Origin: Kluyveromyces lactis
Lineage: Eukaryota; Ascomycota; Saccharomycetes; Saccharomycetales; Saccharomycetaceae
Direction: 5' to 3'
NCBI RefSeq assembly: GCF_000002515.2
Contig: NC_006039.1
Span: 1,550,001-1,614,000 of the forward strand
Length of the DNA: 64,000 nt
Made by a program: the position numbers and the translations under genes. Within the stretch, counting starts at the first letter, position 1. Every line of letters starts with the position of its first letter. This document shows positions 22,115-32,700 of the stretch, piece after piece. Under the pieces are notes generated by a model. The model made no database searches, was not told where the DNA came from, and saw only the letters and a program-made list of their open reading frames with translations.

Positions 22115-25100
22115 TTATACCGTCAATCCGTCTATTACAGAAATGAAGCTTTTTAGGACATTGCTTTTAATGTTGTTATCATAAACTCTGACACCTTCAC
22201 CGGTACCTCCCTTCGAATTTGTAAGTCCATCACCATACACTAACCGCACTACGTCACTTTGTAGCCCTAGGGGTACAGGGTTTATGCTCTGGTGTAAATT
22301 CTTCCGTTCTTTGATCAGTTTGGAAGTATGCTCCAAGTTTTCTGCTGCAATAGACGCATTATCAACGACTGACCTAGGAATTCCACACATTGACGCTACA
22401 TGCATACCAAAGGAGCCATCACTTTTCCCATCTACAAGTTTGTACAAGAAAGTAACGTTCCTTGATTCCTCATCTACCAAAATGGCCATTTTTAGAGGTT
22501 GTACGTTAGGGTGATTAGTAAAGCTTGATCCCAACGCTGCATAATGTGTAGCGAAAAAGCCTAGACTTTGGATATGCGTCGCAACATGGTGTAAAACAGC
22601 TTCTGCGATGGCAAAACCGTCGCTAGAAGAACCACCTCTCCCTAGTTCGTCGACGACCAGCAAAGATCTATTAGTGACTAGATCAAGAATTTTCTTTGTT
22701 TCACTCAATTCGACAAAGAAGGTCGATTTTCCTTGCATTATATTATCACTAGCTCCTAAACGCGTCATTATTCTATCCACAGGTGTAAATTCTGCTTCCT
22801 CACATGGAATGTAGCATCCAAGCTGGGCTAATATTACCGCTACGCATGTCATTCTAAGAACGGTAGATTTACCTGCCGCATTGGCACCCGTCAACAATCC
22901 AAGTTGTGGAGCATCCTTACCTAATACAACGTCATTTGGAATAAACTCTTTTGCTGAACTTGATCCCATGTTGAAGCAAGGATGTCTGAGTTCCTTGAAT
23001 CTTATATACCCGTTTAGCTTTTCGTTTGTTTCTGGGTGTAGTCCTTCCACTAGTTTTGGTCTACAAGCAGGGAAGCCCAAAGATTCAGATGTCCTTGCCA
23101 ACGATATGATACAATCAATGTTTGAAATCGCTTGGATTGTTGGGAGCCACACAGCGTTGTAATGGTTTGTAAACTTCTTATAAAGTCTGTTCTTCAAATC
23201 ATCTTCTAAAACTTTGTGCATTTCACGAGCTTCCGCCATTTGTCTAGCCAAGCGCTGGACATCTGCGGAGTAATAGCGCTTAAATGATTTATTAGCCGCC
23301 ATCTGAGTCCACTCATGAGGAACATTTCTTGTGGCTGCCATGGGTACTTCTATCGTATAGATTTCTTTCCCTGAATCTTTAAATTGTATGTTAGAGCTTT
23401 TCAAAAGTTTCTTGTATTGAGTCAAACATTCCTGAAGTTGATCTTCAATACCTTGAATTCTATCCATTGACTCATCAAACTCCGGTTCTACCCCTCTGTT
23501 AGGGACAATTACACCATCTTTAACGGCCAAATTCCTGTCGAACGCGTTACTCCAGGCTTCCAAAACTGTGGTGAGAGACGAAGGGATTTCTGTAAGATAG
23601 CTCTTCAATGAACCTTTTAGGTCTGCAAAGATTGAAAGCTTTTCCACAAGAGCTAGAATATCCTCGAAGCCACATAGTACTTTGTTGAAGTATTGGATCT
23701 TTAATGAACATGAGTGTACTCTTGATAACATTCTCTCTAGATCAGGTAATTTGAGCAATTCATTTTCAAGCAGGTCTCTTAAATTCATGTCGCTGAGAAG
23801 TAAATCCACAGAATCGAGTCTCGAGTTTATATCCTCAATTTTGAGAAGCGGATGCATCACCCATTTCCTTAATTTTCTTTTCCCCATTGGAGTGATTGCT
23901 CTGTTGATCAATTTGAACAAGGAGCCTCTATCTGTTCCATCATATGTGTTGGCAAATATTTCCAAGTTTTGTAAAGTGATTCCATCTAGCGCTAGACAAG
24001 TTTGTGACCTCACAGGATTGTATTCTTCTACTTGTCCCATAGTAACCAAAGAAGTATCTAGCTTTAGCCATTGTAAATAAGAAAGAAGGCCACCGAATGC
24101 ATGGAATCCAACCTTCTTCCCTGTCTCATAGTAGGATTTGAGTACAGTAGGCCATCTGTCCATCGATTTAAAGTACTCATGTGTTATAAGCTCATCGAAC
24201 GTTTTTTCGAAATCATAAAACTCTTTACTTGTGCGTTGATTGATGATAGCCTCTGGTTGAGCGTTAAATTTGATAATCTTTTGAGCTAATGAGCAAACAT
24301 TAGATTTTTCCATGATGACTTCAGTAGGTTTAAATTGTGACATTATTGTATCTAGCTGAGAGCATTCCTCATCGTCTTCAAACTCAAGCAAATCGATGTG
24401 TCCTGTTGCTGTATCTATTGCAGCGAAACCAAAATATTTGCCGGTTTTGGGTAGAGCTAAGATTTCTTCATCGTAATAAGTAATTGGTTCTTCTCTCACA
24501 GCGACACAGTACGTTGCAAGATCTGATTTCAACATTTCGGAATCTGTTAAAGTACCTGACGTTAGAACACATTGTAGTTCTCTTTCCACAATCCCCTTAG
24601 ACCCCTCTCTCATTTCTTTGGCCAACATCGATTCCTTTTGATCGACTTTTGCGACTTTATAACCATATTGAATGAATTGAGAGGCCCAGTAATCAAAGGA
24701 CATTTCTGGAACCCCGGCAAGTTGCATATTTGCTCTTCCACCACCAGCAATTTTCAAATCGAACAAATGATGACCCAAATGTGCGTCCTTTTCATAAAGT
24801 TCGAAGAATTTTCCCTTCTTAAAGAATAGGATGCAGTCCCACATCTTTGATTTGATTTCCCAGTACTGTTTTTCGAATGGAGTAAACTTAGACCACGCAT
24901 CTCCAGGAATATATAACGTTCTTGGATCATAGTCAGGATCGGATTTATCACGACCCTCTGCGTCTCTTTCATGAACCAACCATTGGTAACGTTCCCCGTT
25001 GGTCTTGTTAAATTTTGTATGTTTCCCCTGAGATTTTGGAGTGGCCGGTAAAGATCTGTTAGGATTATAAGCCAAGGGTTTACGGGCTGGCGTAGATACC

Positions 25101-25699
25101 ACAGCTTTTTTCGTACTTTTCTTCGATGCCAGAGCGAGAAGATCCTCGTCGTCGTCGTCGTCGTCGGAGCCATTAGAAAGTTGAGGGTTTAAAGAAGTAT
25201 CTTCAACACCTTCGTCGTTATCTTCTTCCTCTTCGTCGTCGTCTCCATCATCTTTATATTCATCCTCGCTATCATCGTCCTCGATCTTACTTCTATTTCT
25301 GCTTCTCTTGGACATAGAGATATCTCCGTCGTCATCGTCATTATCGTCATCACTTTCCCTCAGGCTTACATTTTTCCTCTTTCTTCCCCTTAATGAGGTA
25401 ACAGTTTCCACAGTTTTTGTTGCCTCGGGTTTGCTTGGTTCGGTCTTGGTTGCAGGTTCTTTCTCCACTACCTCTGGTTGATGTTTGAATTGTAGAGGCC
25501 CTTTCGAAGTCGTATCCTTCTTTTTAGCATCAGTTTCTGATTTCTCCTTCAATGGCGATGTATCATTTGATTCCGATTCAACCGGTTTCTCTCGTTTCTT
25601 GAAAAAAGAAGATATCGTAGCCTGTTTGTACTTCTTCTTGCCGGATGATCCAGGCATAGTAGTGACCTTTTTCAACGACTTTGGCGTCTCGACTGTCAT
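22115..25699 (-). CDS. MSH6: DNA mismatch repair protein Msh6
   Basis: MutS homolog that pairs with Msh2 (MutSalpha) to recognise base mismatches and small loops in the nucleus. The 1194 residues compare with 1242 in S. cerevisiae. The N-terminus has a PCNA-binding PIP box, QATISSFF (26-33), then a long acidic/Ser-rich linker. The mismatch-binding domain opens with TPFEKQYWEIKSKMWDCILFFKKGKFFELYEKD, whose Phe-x-Glu is the mismatch wedge. Connector, lever and clamp follow. The ATPase domain has Walker A GANAAGKST (Lys944), DELGRGGSSSDG (Walker B) and FFATHYAAL. It is divergent from ADK2, with CGCGAAA boxes 240 bp upstream that fit G1/S control. In S. cerevisiae MSH6 (YDR097C) sits beside GIS1, matching the local order. 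Confidence 0.98.
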   Translation of the reverse strand: MTVETPKSLKKVTTMPGSSGKKKYKQATISSFFKKREKPVESESNDTSPLKEKSETDAKKKDTTSKGPLQFKHQPEVVEKEPATKTEPSKPEATKTVETVTSLRGRKRKNVSLRESDDDNDDDDGDISMSKRSRNRSKIEDDDSEDEYKDDGDDDEEEEDNDEGVEDTSLNPQLSNGSDDDDDDEDLLALASKKSTKKAVVSTPARKPLAYNPNRSLPATPKSQGKHTKFNKTNGERYQWLVHERDAEGRDKSDPDYDPRTLYIPGDAWSKFTPFEKQYWEIKSKMWDCILFFKKGKFFELYEKDAHLGHHLFDLKIAGGGRANMQLAGVPEMSFDYWASQFIQYGYKVAKVDQKESMLAKEMREGSKGIVERELQCVLTSGTLTDSEMLKSDLATYCVAVREEPITYYDEEILALPKTGKYFGFAAIDTATGHIDLLEFEDDEECSQLDTIMSQFKPTEVIMEKSNVCSLAQKIIKFNAQPEAIINQRTSKEFYDFEKTFDELITHEYFKSMDRWPTVLKSYYETGKKVGFHAFGGLLSYLQWLKLDTSLVTMGQVEEYNPVRSQTCLALDGITLQNLEIFANTYDGTDRGSLFKLINRAITPMGKRKLRKWVMHPLLKIEDINSRLDSVDLLLSDMNLRDLLENELLKLPDLERMLSRVHSCSLKIQYFNKVLCGFEDILALVEKLSIFADLKGSLKSYLTEIPSSLTTVLEAWSNAFDRNLAVKDGVIVPNRGVEPEFDESMDRIQGIEDQLQECLTQYKKLLKSSNIQFKDSGKEIYTIEVPMAATRNVPHEWTQMAANKSFKRYYSADVQRLARQMAEAREMHKVLEDDLKNRLYKKFTNHYNAVWLPTIQAISNIDCIISLARTSESLGFPACRPKLVEGLHPETNEKLNGYIRFKELRHPCFNMGSSSAKEFIPNDVVLGKDAPQLGLLTGANAAGKSTVLRMTCVAVILAQLGCYIPCEEAEFTPVDRIMTRLGASDNIMQGKSTFFVELSETKKILDLVTNRSLLVVDELGRGGSSSDGFAIAEAVLHHVATHIQSLGFFATHYAALGSSFTNHPNVQPLKMAILVDEESRNVTFLYKLVDGKSDGSFGMHVASMCGIPRSVVDNASIAAENLEHTSKLIKERKNLHQSINPVPLGLQSDVVRLVYGDGLTNSKGGTGEGVRVYDNNIKSNVLKSFISVIDGLTV

Positions 25700-25940
25700 G
25701 GATAAAGAAGCTTATTTCCCCCCCCTTTGAATATGAAAACAACCTTATACTAGATAGAAAAGGCAGGTTTTTTTCAGATCCTCTTTAGCTGCGCTTATTG
25801 ATTCCAAAATATTAGTAAACTATAGTTACTGTAGAGCGTGCAGTGGTGCTGGTATGACCTTTTAACCTGGTGAGATGTTCATGAAGATGAGTTAGATGTA
25901 AATCCTTATGATCGTTGTTTTAATATCAAAAAACTCAAAA

Positions 25941-25955
25941 CGCGAAAACGCGAAA
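25941..25955. promoter_or_regulatory. Two CGCGAAA (SCB/MCB-type) boxes upstream of MSH6
   Basis: CGCGAAAA and ACGCGAAA occur head to tail about 245 bp before the MSH6 ATG. Swi4/Mbp1 complexes bind such cores, and S. cerevisiae MSH6 peaks at G1/S. The link here is inferred from motif and location. Confidence 0.6.
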
Positions 25956-26179
25956 CTGGTGTTTTGGGGAGAGTTTTCGGGCCCATTTCTGGGGACCGGA
26001 AACTGGGGATGCGATTAAAAGACAGTACAGACAGCACTCTCAACCGCAGAGACCTCATATATAGCCATAACGCCCACAAAGGGTTTATAGATGATCTACT
26101 GGCCCTTCACAAGCTCTAAATCGCTGATACATGAGGAATTGACCGATATTTAGCCGTATCTTGTCTTTAACCCACTTTG

Positions 26180-26186
26180 TTACCCG
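26180..26186. promoter_or_regulatory. TTACCCG Reb1-type site
   Basis: Exact core of the Reb1 general regulatory factor, 170 bp before ADK2 in the divergent MSH6-ADK2 promoter. Such sites usually mark nucleosome-free promoters. Confidence 0.5.
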
Positions 26187-26356
26187 GCCTTTTGCCCTTT
26201 TTCCGTAATCATTTGACCACTTAATCATTGAACTATCCAATCAAGTCACTTAACGATGAGTAACATCACTTCTGTTCAGTCTCTGTATACTTAACTTGTC
26301 CATTTGACGAGTCTCCGACAGCTAGCTAGACTGTTATAATACCAATTGTCCCCGCC

Positions 26357-27040
26357 ATGTCAGTTCTCAGACCATTAAGATTGTTACTACTGGGTGCACC
26401 CGGTTCTGGTAAAGGTACTCAGACCTCGAAACTGTTGAAAGAATTCGGATCCATCAAGGCTATCTCATCTGGAGATTTGCTACGTAAACAGATTGAACAT
26501 GGCACACCGTTAGGTTTAAGTGCCTCCTCGTATATTGAGAAAGGCCAGTTGTTACCCGATGATTTGATCACCGGAGTTGTGTGTGACGAATTGAAGTCAC
26601 GTGGCTGGTTAAATCCAAATGCTACTTGGTTACTAGATGGGTTCCCACGTACCGTGGGTCAAGCTGAAGTGTTAGACAAGTCATTGTTGGAACACGATGC
26701 CTCATTAAACCTTGTCGTGGAGCTAGACGTGCCTCATGAAGTGATCTTGGAGAGAATCGAAAACCGTTACGTTCACGTTCCAAGTGGAAGAGTTTATAAT
26801 TTGCAATATAACCCTCCCAAAGTCGACGGAAAGGACGATATCACCGGTGAACCTTTGACCAAGAGACCCGACGATACTGCAGAGGTGTTTGGCAAGAGGC
26901 TAGAACAGTACAACAAGACAGTGACCCCATTGAAGGAACATTACTTGAAGCAAGGTATTCTGTCAACCATTTCCGGTAACACTAGTGACATTATATACCC
27001 GAAACTAGTATCGCTAATCCTACAAAAATTCGCAAACTAA
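26357..27040 (+). CDS. ADK2: Mitochondrial GTP:AMP phosphotransferase Adk2
   Basis: Adenylate kinase 3 type enzyme of the mitochondrial matrix, using GTP or ITP plus AMP. The 227 residues compare with 225 in S. cerevisiae. The P-loop GAPGSGKGT (13-21) is near the N-terminus. The AMP-binding region has SSGDLLR and the DGFPRT motif. The LID is the long form (RVYNLQYNPPKVDGKDD), without zinc cysteines. The first twelve residues (MSVLRPLRLLLL) serve as an uncleaved import signal in this family. It lies between MSH6 and RAD3, as YER170W does beside YER171W. Confidence 0.96.
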   Translation: MSVLRPLRLLLLGAPGSGKGTQTSKLLKEFGSIKAISSGDLLRKQIEHGTPLGLSASSYIEKGQLLPDDLITGVVCDELKSRGWLNPNATWLLDGFPRTVGQAEVLDKSLLEHDASLNLVVELDVPHEVILERIENRYVHVPSGRVYNLQYNPPKVDGKDDITGEPLTKRPDDTAEVFGKRLEQYNKTVTPLKEHYLKQGILSTISGNTSDIIYPKLVSLILQKFAN

Positions 27041-27322
27041 TACTCTCGCTCTTAACCACGATAAACATGTAAATAGAAACAAGGCACGACCAGGAGCCAG
27101 TGCCATTCAATTAGTTAAAAATGGTTTACCTTCCCATATCTTACTTAATCATACATACTTACAGACTACTATGCTCAACATGAAAAAAAAATCTTTTAAA
27201 GAATCACTAAAGCTTCTAAAGCGTTGAATATAAGGTTTGAAGAGAGTTGATAGTGTAGATTCTTCTTGATTTGTGTCTTGAACCCAACAGCGGGTATCTC
27301 GAATACAGGTTCTAGCAGTATA

Positions 27323-29659
27323 ATGAAGTTTTACATCGATGATTTGCCCGTTCTGTTCCCATATCCTAAGATATATCCTGAACAATATCAGTATATGTGT
27401 GATATAAAGAAAACCTTGGATGCTGGTGGGAATAGCATATTAGAGATGCCGTCTGGGACCGGTAAGACTGTTTCGTTACTTTCTTTGACAGTGGCGTATC
27501 AAATGCATTATCCTGAGCATAGGAAGATTATTTATTGTTCTCGTACCATGTCTGAAATCGAAAAGGCGTTAGTGGAATTAGAATCTTTGATGGATTATCG
27601 ATCTAAAGAGCTTGGCTTTGTGGAAGATTTCCGTGGGTTGGGGCTCACCAGTAGAAAGAACTTGTGTCTTCACCCCAGGGTTAGTAAGGAAAGGAAAGGT
27701 AACGTTGTGGATGAGAAATGTCGACGGATGACAAATGGGCAAGCGAGGAAGAAAAAGGAAGAGAATCCGGATGCTAACGTAGAGTTATGTGATTACCATG
27801 AAAATATGTATAATTACGATGTGGCAGATTATTTGCCTCCAGGTGTGTTTTCATTTGAAAGATTGATTCGGTTTTGTGAGGAGAAACGGATGTGTCCTTA
27901 TTTCACTGTACGTCGTATGATTTCGATGTGTAATATTATCATTTACTCTTACCATTATCTATTGGATCCCAAGATTGCAGAGCGTGTGTCGAAAGAGGTC
28001 AGTAAAGATGCTATTGTGATTTTCGACGAGGCCCATAATATAGATAATGTTTGCATTGAATCTCTTTCCCTAGATTTGACCAAGGATCTATTAAAGAAGG
28101 CCACTAAAGGTGCTAATGCCCTGGATCGGAAAGTCGAAGAGATGAAGAAAGTGGATTCACAGAAATTACAAGATGAATATGAAAAGTTGGTTCACGGGTT
28201 AAGAGCATCGGATATCTTGGAACCCGAAGAAGAGCCGTTGGTGGAAACACCAGTTTTGTCAAATGATATATTGAAGGAGGCAATTCCTGGGAATATAAGA
28301 AGAGCTACACATTTCATTTCATTTTTGAAAAGATTTATCGAATATTTGAAGACTAGAATGAAGGTTTTACATGTCATATCGGAGACACCAAACTCTTTCC
28401 TCCTTCATCTCAAACAATTGACATTTATAGAAAGGAAACCTTTACGATTTTGTTCAGAAAGATTGTCGTTATTGGTTAGGACCCTTGAAGTCGAGGAAGT
28501 GGAAGAATTTAACGCTTTGAAAGACATTGCAACTTTTGCTACTTTGATTTCTACTTATGAGGATGGGTTCCTCTTGATTATAGAACCGTATGAAATCGAA
28601 AATGCGGCAGTGCCCAATCCAATCGTTAGATTTACTTGTCTTGACGCATCGATTGCAATTAAACCTATCTTCGAACGATTCTCATCGGTTATTATCACTT
28701 CGGGTACCATATCCCCGTTGGATATGTACCCTAAGATGTTAAATTTCGAAACTGTATTACAACAATCTTATTCGATGACTTTAGCGAAAAAATCATTCTT
28801 GCCAATGATTTTAACAAAGGGTTCTGATCAAGTGGCAATATCATCTAGATTCGAAATTAGAAATGATCCTTCCATTGTTCGTAACTATGGTTCGATGTTG
28901 GTTGAATTTGCCAAAATCACACCCGATGGTTTGGTCGTTTTTTTCCCATCTTATTTATACATGGAATCCATTATTTCAATGTGGCAAACTATGGGTATTC
29001 TAGATGAGGTTTGGAAATACAAATTGATCTTAGTGGAAACTCCCGATGCACAAGAAACTGCTTTAGCATTGGAAACATACCGTAAGGCCTGTTCTAACGG
29101 ACGAGGAGCCATTCTTTTGTCAGTTGCGCGTGGTAAAGTGTCTGAGGGTATCGATTTTGACCATCAGTACGGAAGAACTGTACTCATGATCGGCATTCCG
29201 TTCCAGTATACAGAATCTCGTATTCTTAAGGCAAGACTAGAGTTCTTACGTGAGAATTACCAGATCCGAGAGAATGACTTTTTATCTTTTGATGCAATGA
29301 GACATGCAGCTCAATGCTTAGGTAGAGTTTTACGTGGTAAAGATGACTACGGTGTAATGGTGTTGGCAGACCGTAGATTTGCAAGGAAGAAAAGTCAACT
29401 ACCAAAATGGATTGCACAAGGTTTATCTGATGCCGACATGAACTTGTCCACGGATATGGCTATCGCCAATACTAAGCAATTTTTGCGAACCATGGCACAA
29501 CCAACTGATCCAAAAGATCAAGAAGGTGTATCTGTGTGGAGTCATGCACAGTTACTGGCGCACCAAGAAAGTGTTAAGAAAAAGCAACATAACGGGTTTG
29601 TTGATTCGGATGTGACAGAAGTCAAGGATAATGACGGGGACATTGAAATGAAGGATTAG
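27323..29659 (+). CDS. RAD3: TFIIH 5'-3' DNA helicase Rad3 (XPD)
   Basis: XPD-family helicase of TFIIH, opening DNA in nucleotide excision repair and supporting RNA polymerase II initiation. I place the start at 27323 (MKFYIDDLPVLFPYPKIYPE), giving 778 residues, the same as S. cerevisiae; the frame runs upstream only to a TTG. Walker A is PSGTGKT with Lys48. The Fe-S cluster cysteines are Cys115, Cys133, Cys156 and Cys191, all present. DEAH is at 235-238. The Arch domain and second helicase domain (QCLGRVLRGKDDYGVMVLADRRF) are intact. The C-terminal acidic tail ends DGDIEMKD. BRR2 converges only 92 bp downstream. Confidence 0.98.
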   Translation: MKFYIDDLPVLFPYPKIYPEQYQYMCDIKKTLDAGGNSILEMPSGTGKTVSLLSLTVAYQMHYPEHRKIIYCSRTMSEIEKALVELESLMDYRSKELGFVEDFRGLGLTSRKNLCLHPRVSKERKGNVVDEKCRRMTNGQARKKKEENPDANVELCDYHENMYNYDVADYLPPGVFSFERLIRFCEEKRMCPYFTVRRMISMCNIIIYSYHYLLDPKIAERVSKEVSKDAIVIFDEAHNIDNVCIESLSLDLTKDLLKKATKGANALDRKVEEMKKVDSQKLQDEYEKLVHGLRASDILEPEEEPLVETPVLSNDILKEAIPGNIRRATHFISFLKRFIEYLKTRMKVLHVISETPNSFLLHLKQLTFIERKPLRFCSERLSLLVRTLEVEEVEEFNALKDIATFATLISTYEDGFLLIIEPYEIENAAVPNPIVRFTCLDASIAIKPIFERFSSVIITSGTISPLDMYPKMLNFETVLQQSYSMTLAKKSFLPMILTKGSDQVAISSRFEIRNDPSIVRNYGSMLVEFAKITPDGLVVFFPSYLYMESIISMWQTMGILDEVWKYKLILVETPDAQETALALETYRKACSNGRGAILLSVARGKVSEGIDFDHQYGRTVLMIGIPFQYTESRILKARLEFLRENYQIRENDFLSFDAMRHAAQCLGRVLRGKDDYGVMVLADRRFARKKSQLPKWIAQGLSDADMNLSTDMAIANTKQFLRTMAQPTDPKDQEGVSVWSHAQLLAHQESVKKKQHNGFVDSDVTEVKDNDGDIEMKD

Positions 29660-29751
29660 ATAAAGGGATTCTACTCTGCTTATAGAAAGAATTTTATTTT
29701 AATTTATATTCACTGCATATATACAGTACTTTCTTTTTATTTATGCATTTA

Positions 29752-32700
29752 CTATGCGATGTTAACATTAAATGTTACTTCCTTATCGGCATCCAAGTAA
29801 GAATCACATACACACCATATTGTTAGTTCATGATCACCAGGATCTTCCAATTCGATTTCCAATTCGTAGTCCTGGGTCATTTTTGTAAGCGCGATCTTCC
29901 TGATAGCATATAGCTGCCTGGAGCTCTTTTCACCGATGAATATCCACCATGCTTCAGTTTTTTCATGTGGCAACGACTTTGAGCTAACATTTAGTGTTTC
30001 TGGTTCTTCATCTCTACTTACTGTTACAGTAACCATTTTTTTGTCGTGAGGTTTCATCGGTGCTGACATATCTAGAGCATACTTCAACTCAATGTTTGGA
30101 TAACTGTTGACAAATTCTGCGACTTTATTCAACTTATTTTCCGGTAAAGTGATGATATCTTCTCTTTCTTCATCCTCTAAAGCCATCACGTCATAAACTG
30201 TTTCTACATTATGGTTTTTGCATTTCTCCAAGATGTCTGTATCAAAGAATGGAATTTGTTTCAAAGGTGAATCAGTATCCCACACACCTTGAACAATCAT
30301 TTGACTTAAATCCATAGCAGTAGTGGCATTCAAATAACCGTTCATTGACAATATATCTACCATTGTTCCTGCTAAGCTAGGTGCTTTTGAAAGGATTTCA
30401 GACAAATCAAGTGATAAGTCCATGGGTAAATGAAGACCTGAAAAATGGGCCTGCAATAACACAAAAACCTTGGCTGTTGTGGAGCGTGGATCGAATTCGG
30501 AGGACAACTTCAAAGGTGAAATGTCGTATAATTTTCTTAATGGCTTTATATCATGTAATCTAAGAGGCAATGTCTTAAACTCTTCACTTGAAGACAAAAT
30601 TTCAAGAATACCGCTCATTCTTAGTGATCTTGATGCTGCTCGGCTAAAATTGCATATCGTTAAACAACTTACGGCATGGATAGCAGAAATAAGACAGGCA
30701 TTATTCGGGGAAATTACCTCCTCTGCAATTTCTGTGGAATCGTTCGCTTCCCCTTCAACTGATATAAGCTCGGTTTCCTTCATGGTTGTTACTGCTTCCT
30801 CTACTAATTCTGTTAAATAGGAGGAAATTTCGTCTGCAGTCACATCTTGAATACCGTAGAAACTTGGATTTGCATGTATTCTACGATATAGATAAGTGTA
30901 AGTTAAAAGGTCGATACAGTCTTGCTTGGTTTCTAATGTTTGGTTTGCAAACTCCGTTGTAAGTAAATCAATAACATGGTATGGCAGAGAACTCTCCGTT
31001 GGTAACCCATCACAAAGGAATTTTTTATAGTATTCCTTCCTTTGCATTGTGGTGATTAGTTTTGCATGTGCTTGCTGTTTATTTGACGCCGTAAACGCTG
31101 TTCCCATCATCTCAAGAATAGTATTTACAGGATAATCGATGTATCTGTTCTCCCTGCCTTCAAAATATTGAGTTGTAGTAACAAAGACAAAACTTGATGA
31201 AGGGGCATCAAAACAACAATCCCTACTTGCAACCAAAATCGATATCACCTTGTATTCATGGAGCTTACGGACTACATTCCTATCGGAATAATGCATACCT
31301 TGGTATAGAATTCCTATACCACTTTGCAACAGTGTCTTGAGGTTGCTGTCCTGGACCTTGTTGAGATACGAGTGTAAACTGGATTCCTCTGCTCTAAGAA
31401 GATCAATGCCTTTAGCAACAGCGAGACCAACGAGTTCTGTCGCGAAAGAAACGCATTCATATCTGTCAGTGACGAAAACTGTTATAGTTTCATCGGGTGA
31501 GGCGACACGATTACTACTTTCAACGATCTCAGTTAGGGCCATTCGATTAGAAGTAGGGCTTTTTACTAAAATGCTAGTTTCGATATCGACTGTCAAGGGT
31601 GTTTGCCTTTCTAAAGCAGTAAAATTGAAAATACTTGATTTTTTTGCACCTAACCATTCTCCGAAATCCTTTGCGTTGGCAAGTGGGGTTCCAAGCCCCA
31701 CAATCCTTATATTCTTCTCCAATTGTGTTGCAATGAAAATCATTCTCGTAATTATGATTTCATACATCGGTCCAATTATCTCGTTGCCTATTTCATGGAT
31801 GTCATCACAAATAATTAGTTCTATTCTTTGAATGTTTTTTCTTTCCGGCCAGCGACGAGACAGGTATTCAAATTCATTCGGAGTAGCTAATATTAGATGA
31901 GATTGGGCTAATTGTTTTTGATCGTGCTGCAAATTTCCAGAAAAAGCATTGATCAGTTTTCCACCAGCCAAATGTGAGAATCGCTTTTTCCAATTCTTTA
32001 GAAGTTCAGTTATCTTGGTTTTGAATGGACAAATGTAAATCGCACGTCCTCTGCCTTCTCTCCAATGGTTCAATAATGAAAGTTCTGCCATTATTGTTTT
32101 ACCGGAACCTTTTGTTGCACATATTAGTGCGTTTTCAGTTTCATGGTATAATGTATCGAAAACTTCAGTTTGAACTTTATTGAAAGAATGGAAATTGTAT
32201 AACGCCTCAAATTCATCAATTTGTAGTTCCTTGGTACTTTTCTTAATTGAATCAGAAACAGATATTGCAGGAGGGAATGGTTTAGGTAATTTTATTTCAC
32301 TCAAAATAACAGGAATCTTGTACTCACAGTTTAGCCATTTTTCTGATATAACGGATACAAAATAGTTCGGCGGTAACATTTTCTGCTTCAAAAATACAAC
32401 AAAGTCAAGATACACAATGCTGTTTATTGCATTTCTCCCAACATGCAATGTCTCATGATAAATTGTTTGTTCACCGTCTGTGTCTTCGACAAGAACAAGG
32501 AATGTTTCAGAATAGCTGCTGGAATCCAGATCCCAGATCCATGTAGGTTGGAGTTCCAACTCAAAACGAAGTAGTGAATTTGTAACTGGCTGCATTGCGC
32601 AGTGAATGCCAATCTTCGGGAATCTTTGAAGCAAATCGAAAGCAACTTTACCATTTTTTGGAGATCTTAAGGCTTCGCCTACCTCATGAGCATTCTTCAA

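Larger units (their letters stand above)
25700..26356. other. MSH6-ADK2 divergent promoter region
   Basis: 657 bp shared by two divergent genes. It contains paired CGCGAAA boxes near MSH6 (25941-25955) and a TTACCCG Reb1-type site (26180-26186) nearer ADK2. No gene was found. Confidence 0.75.
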
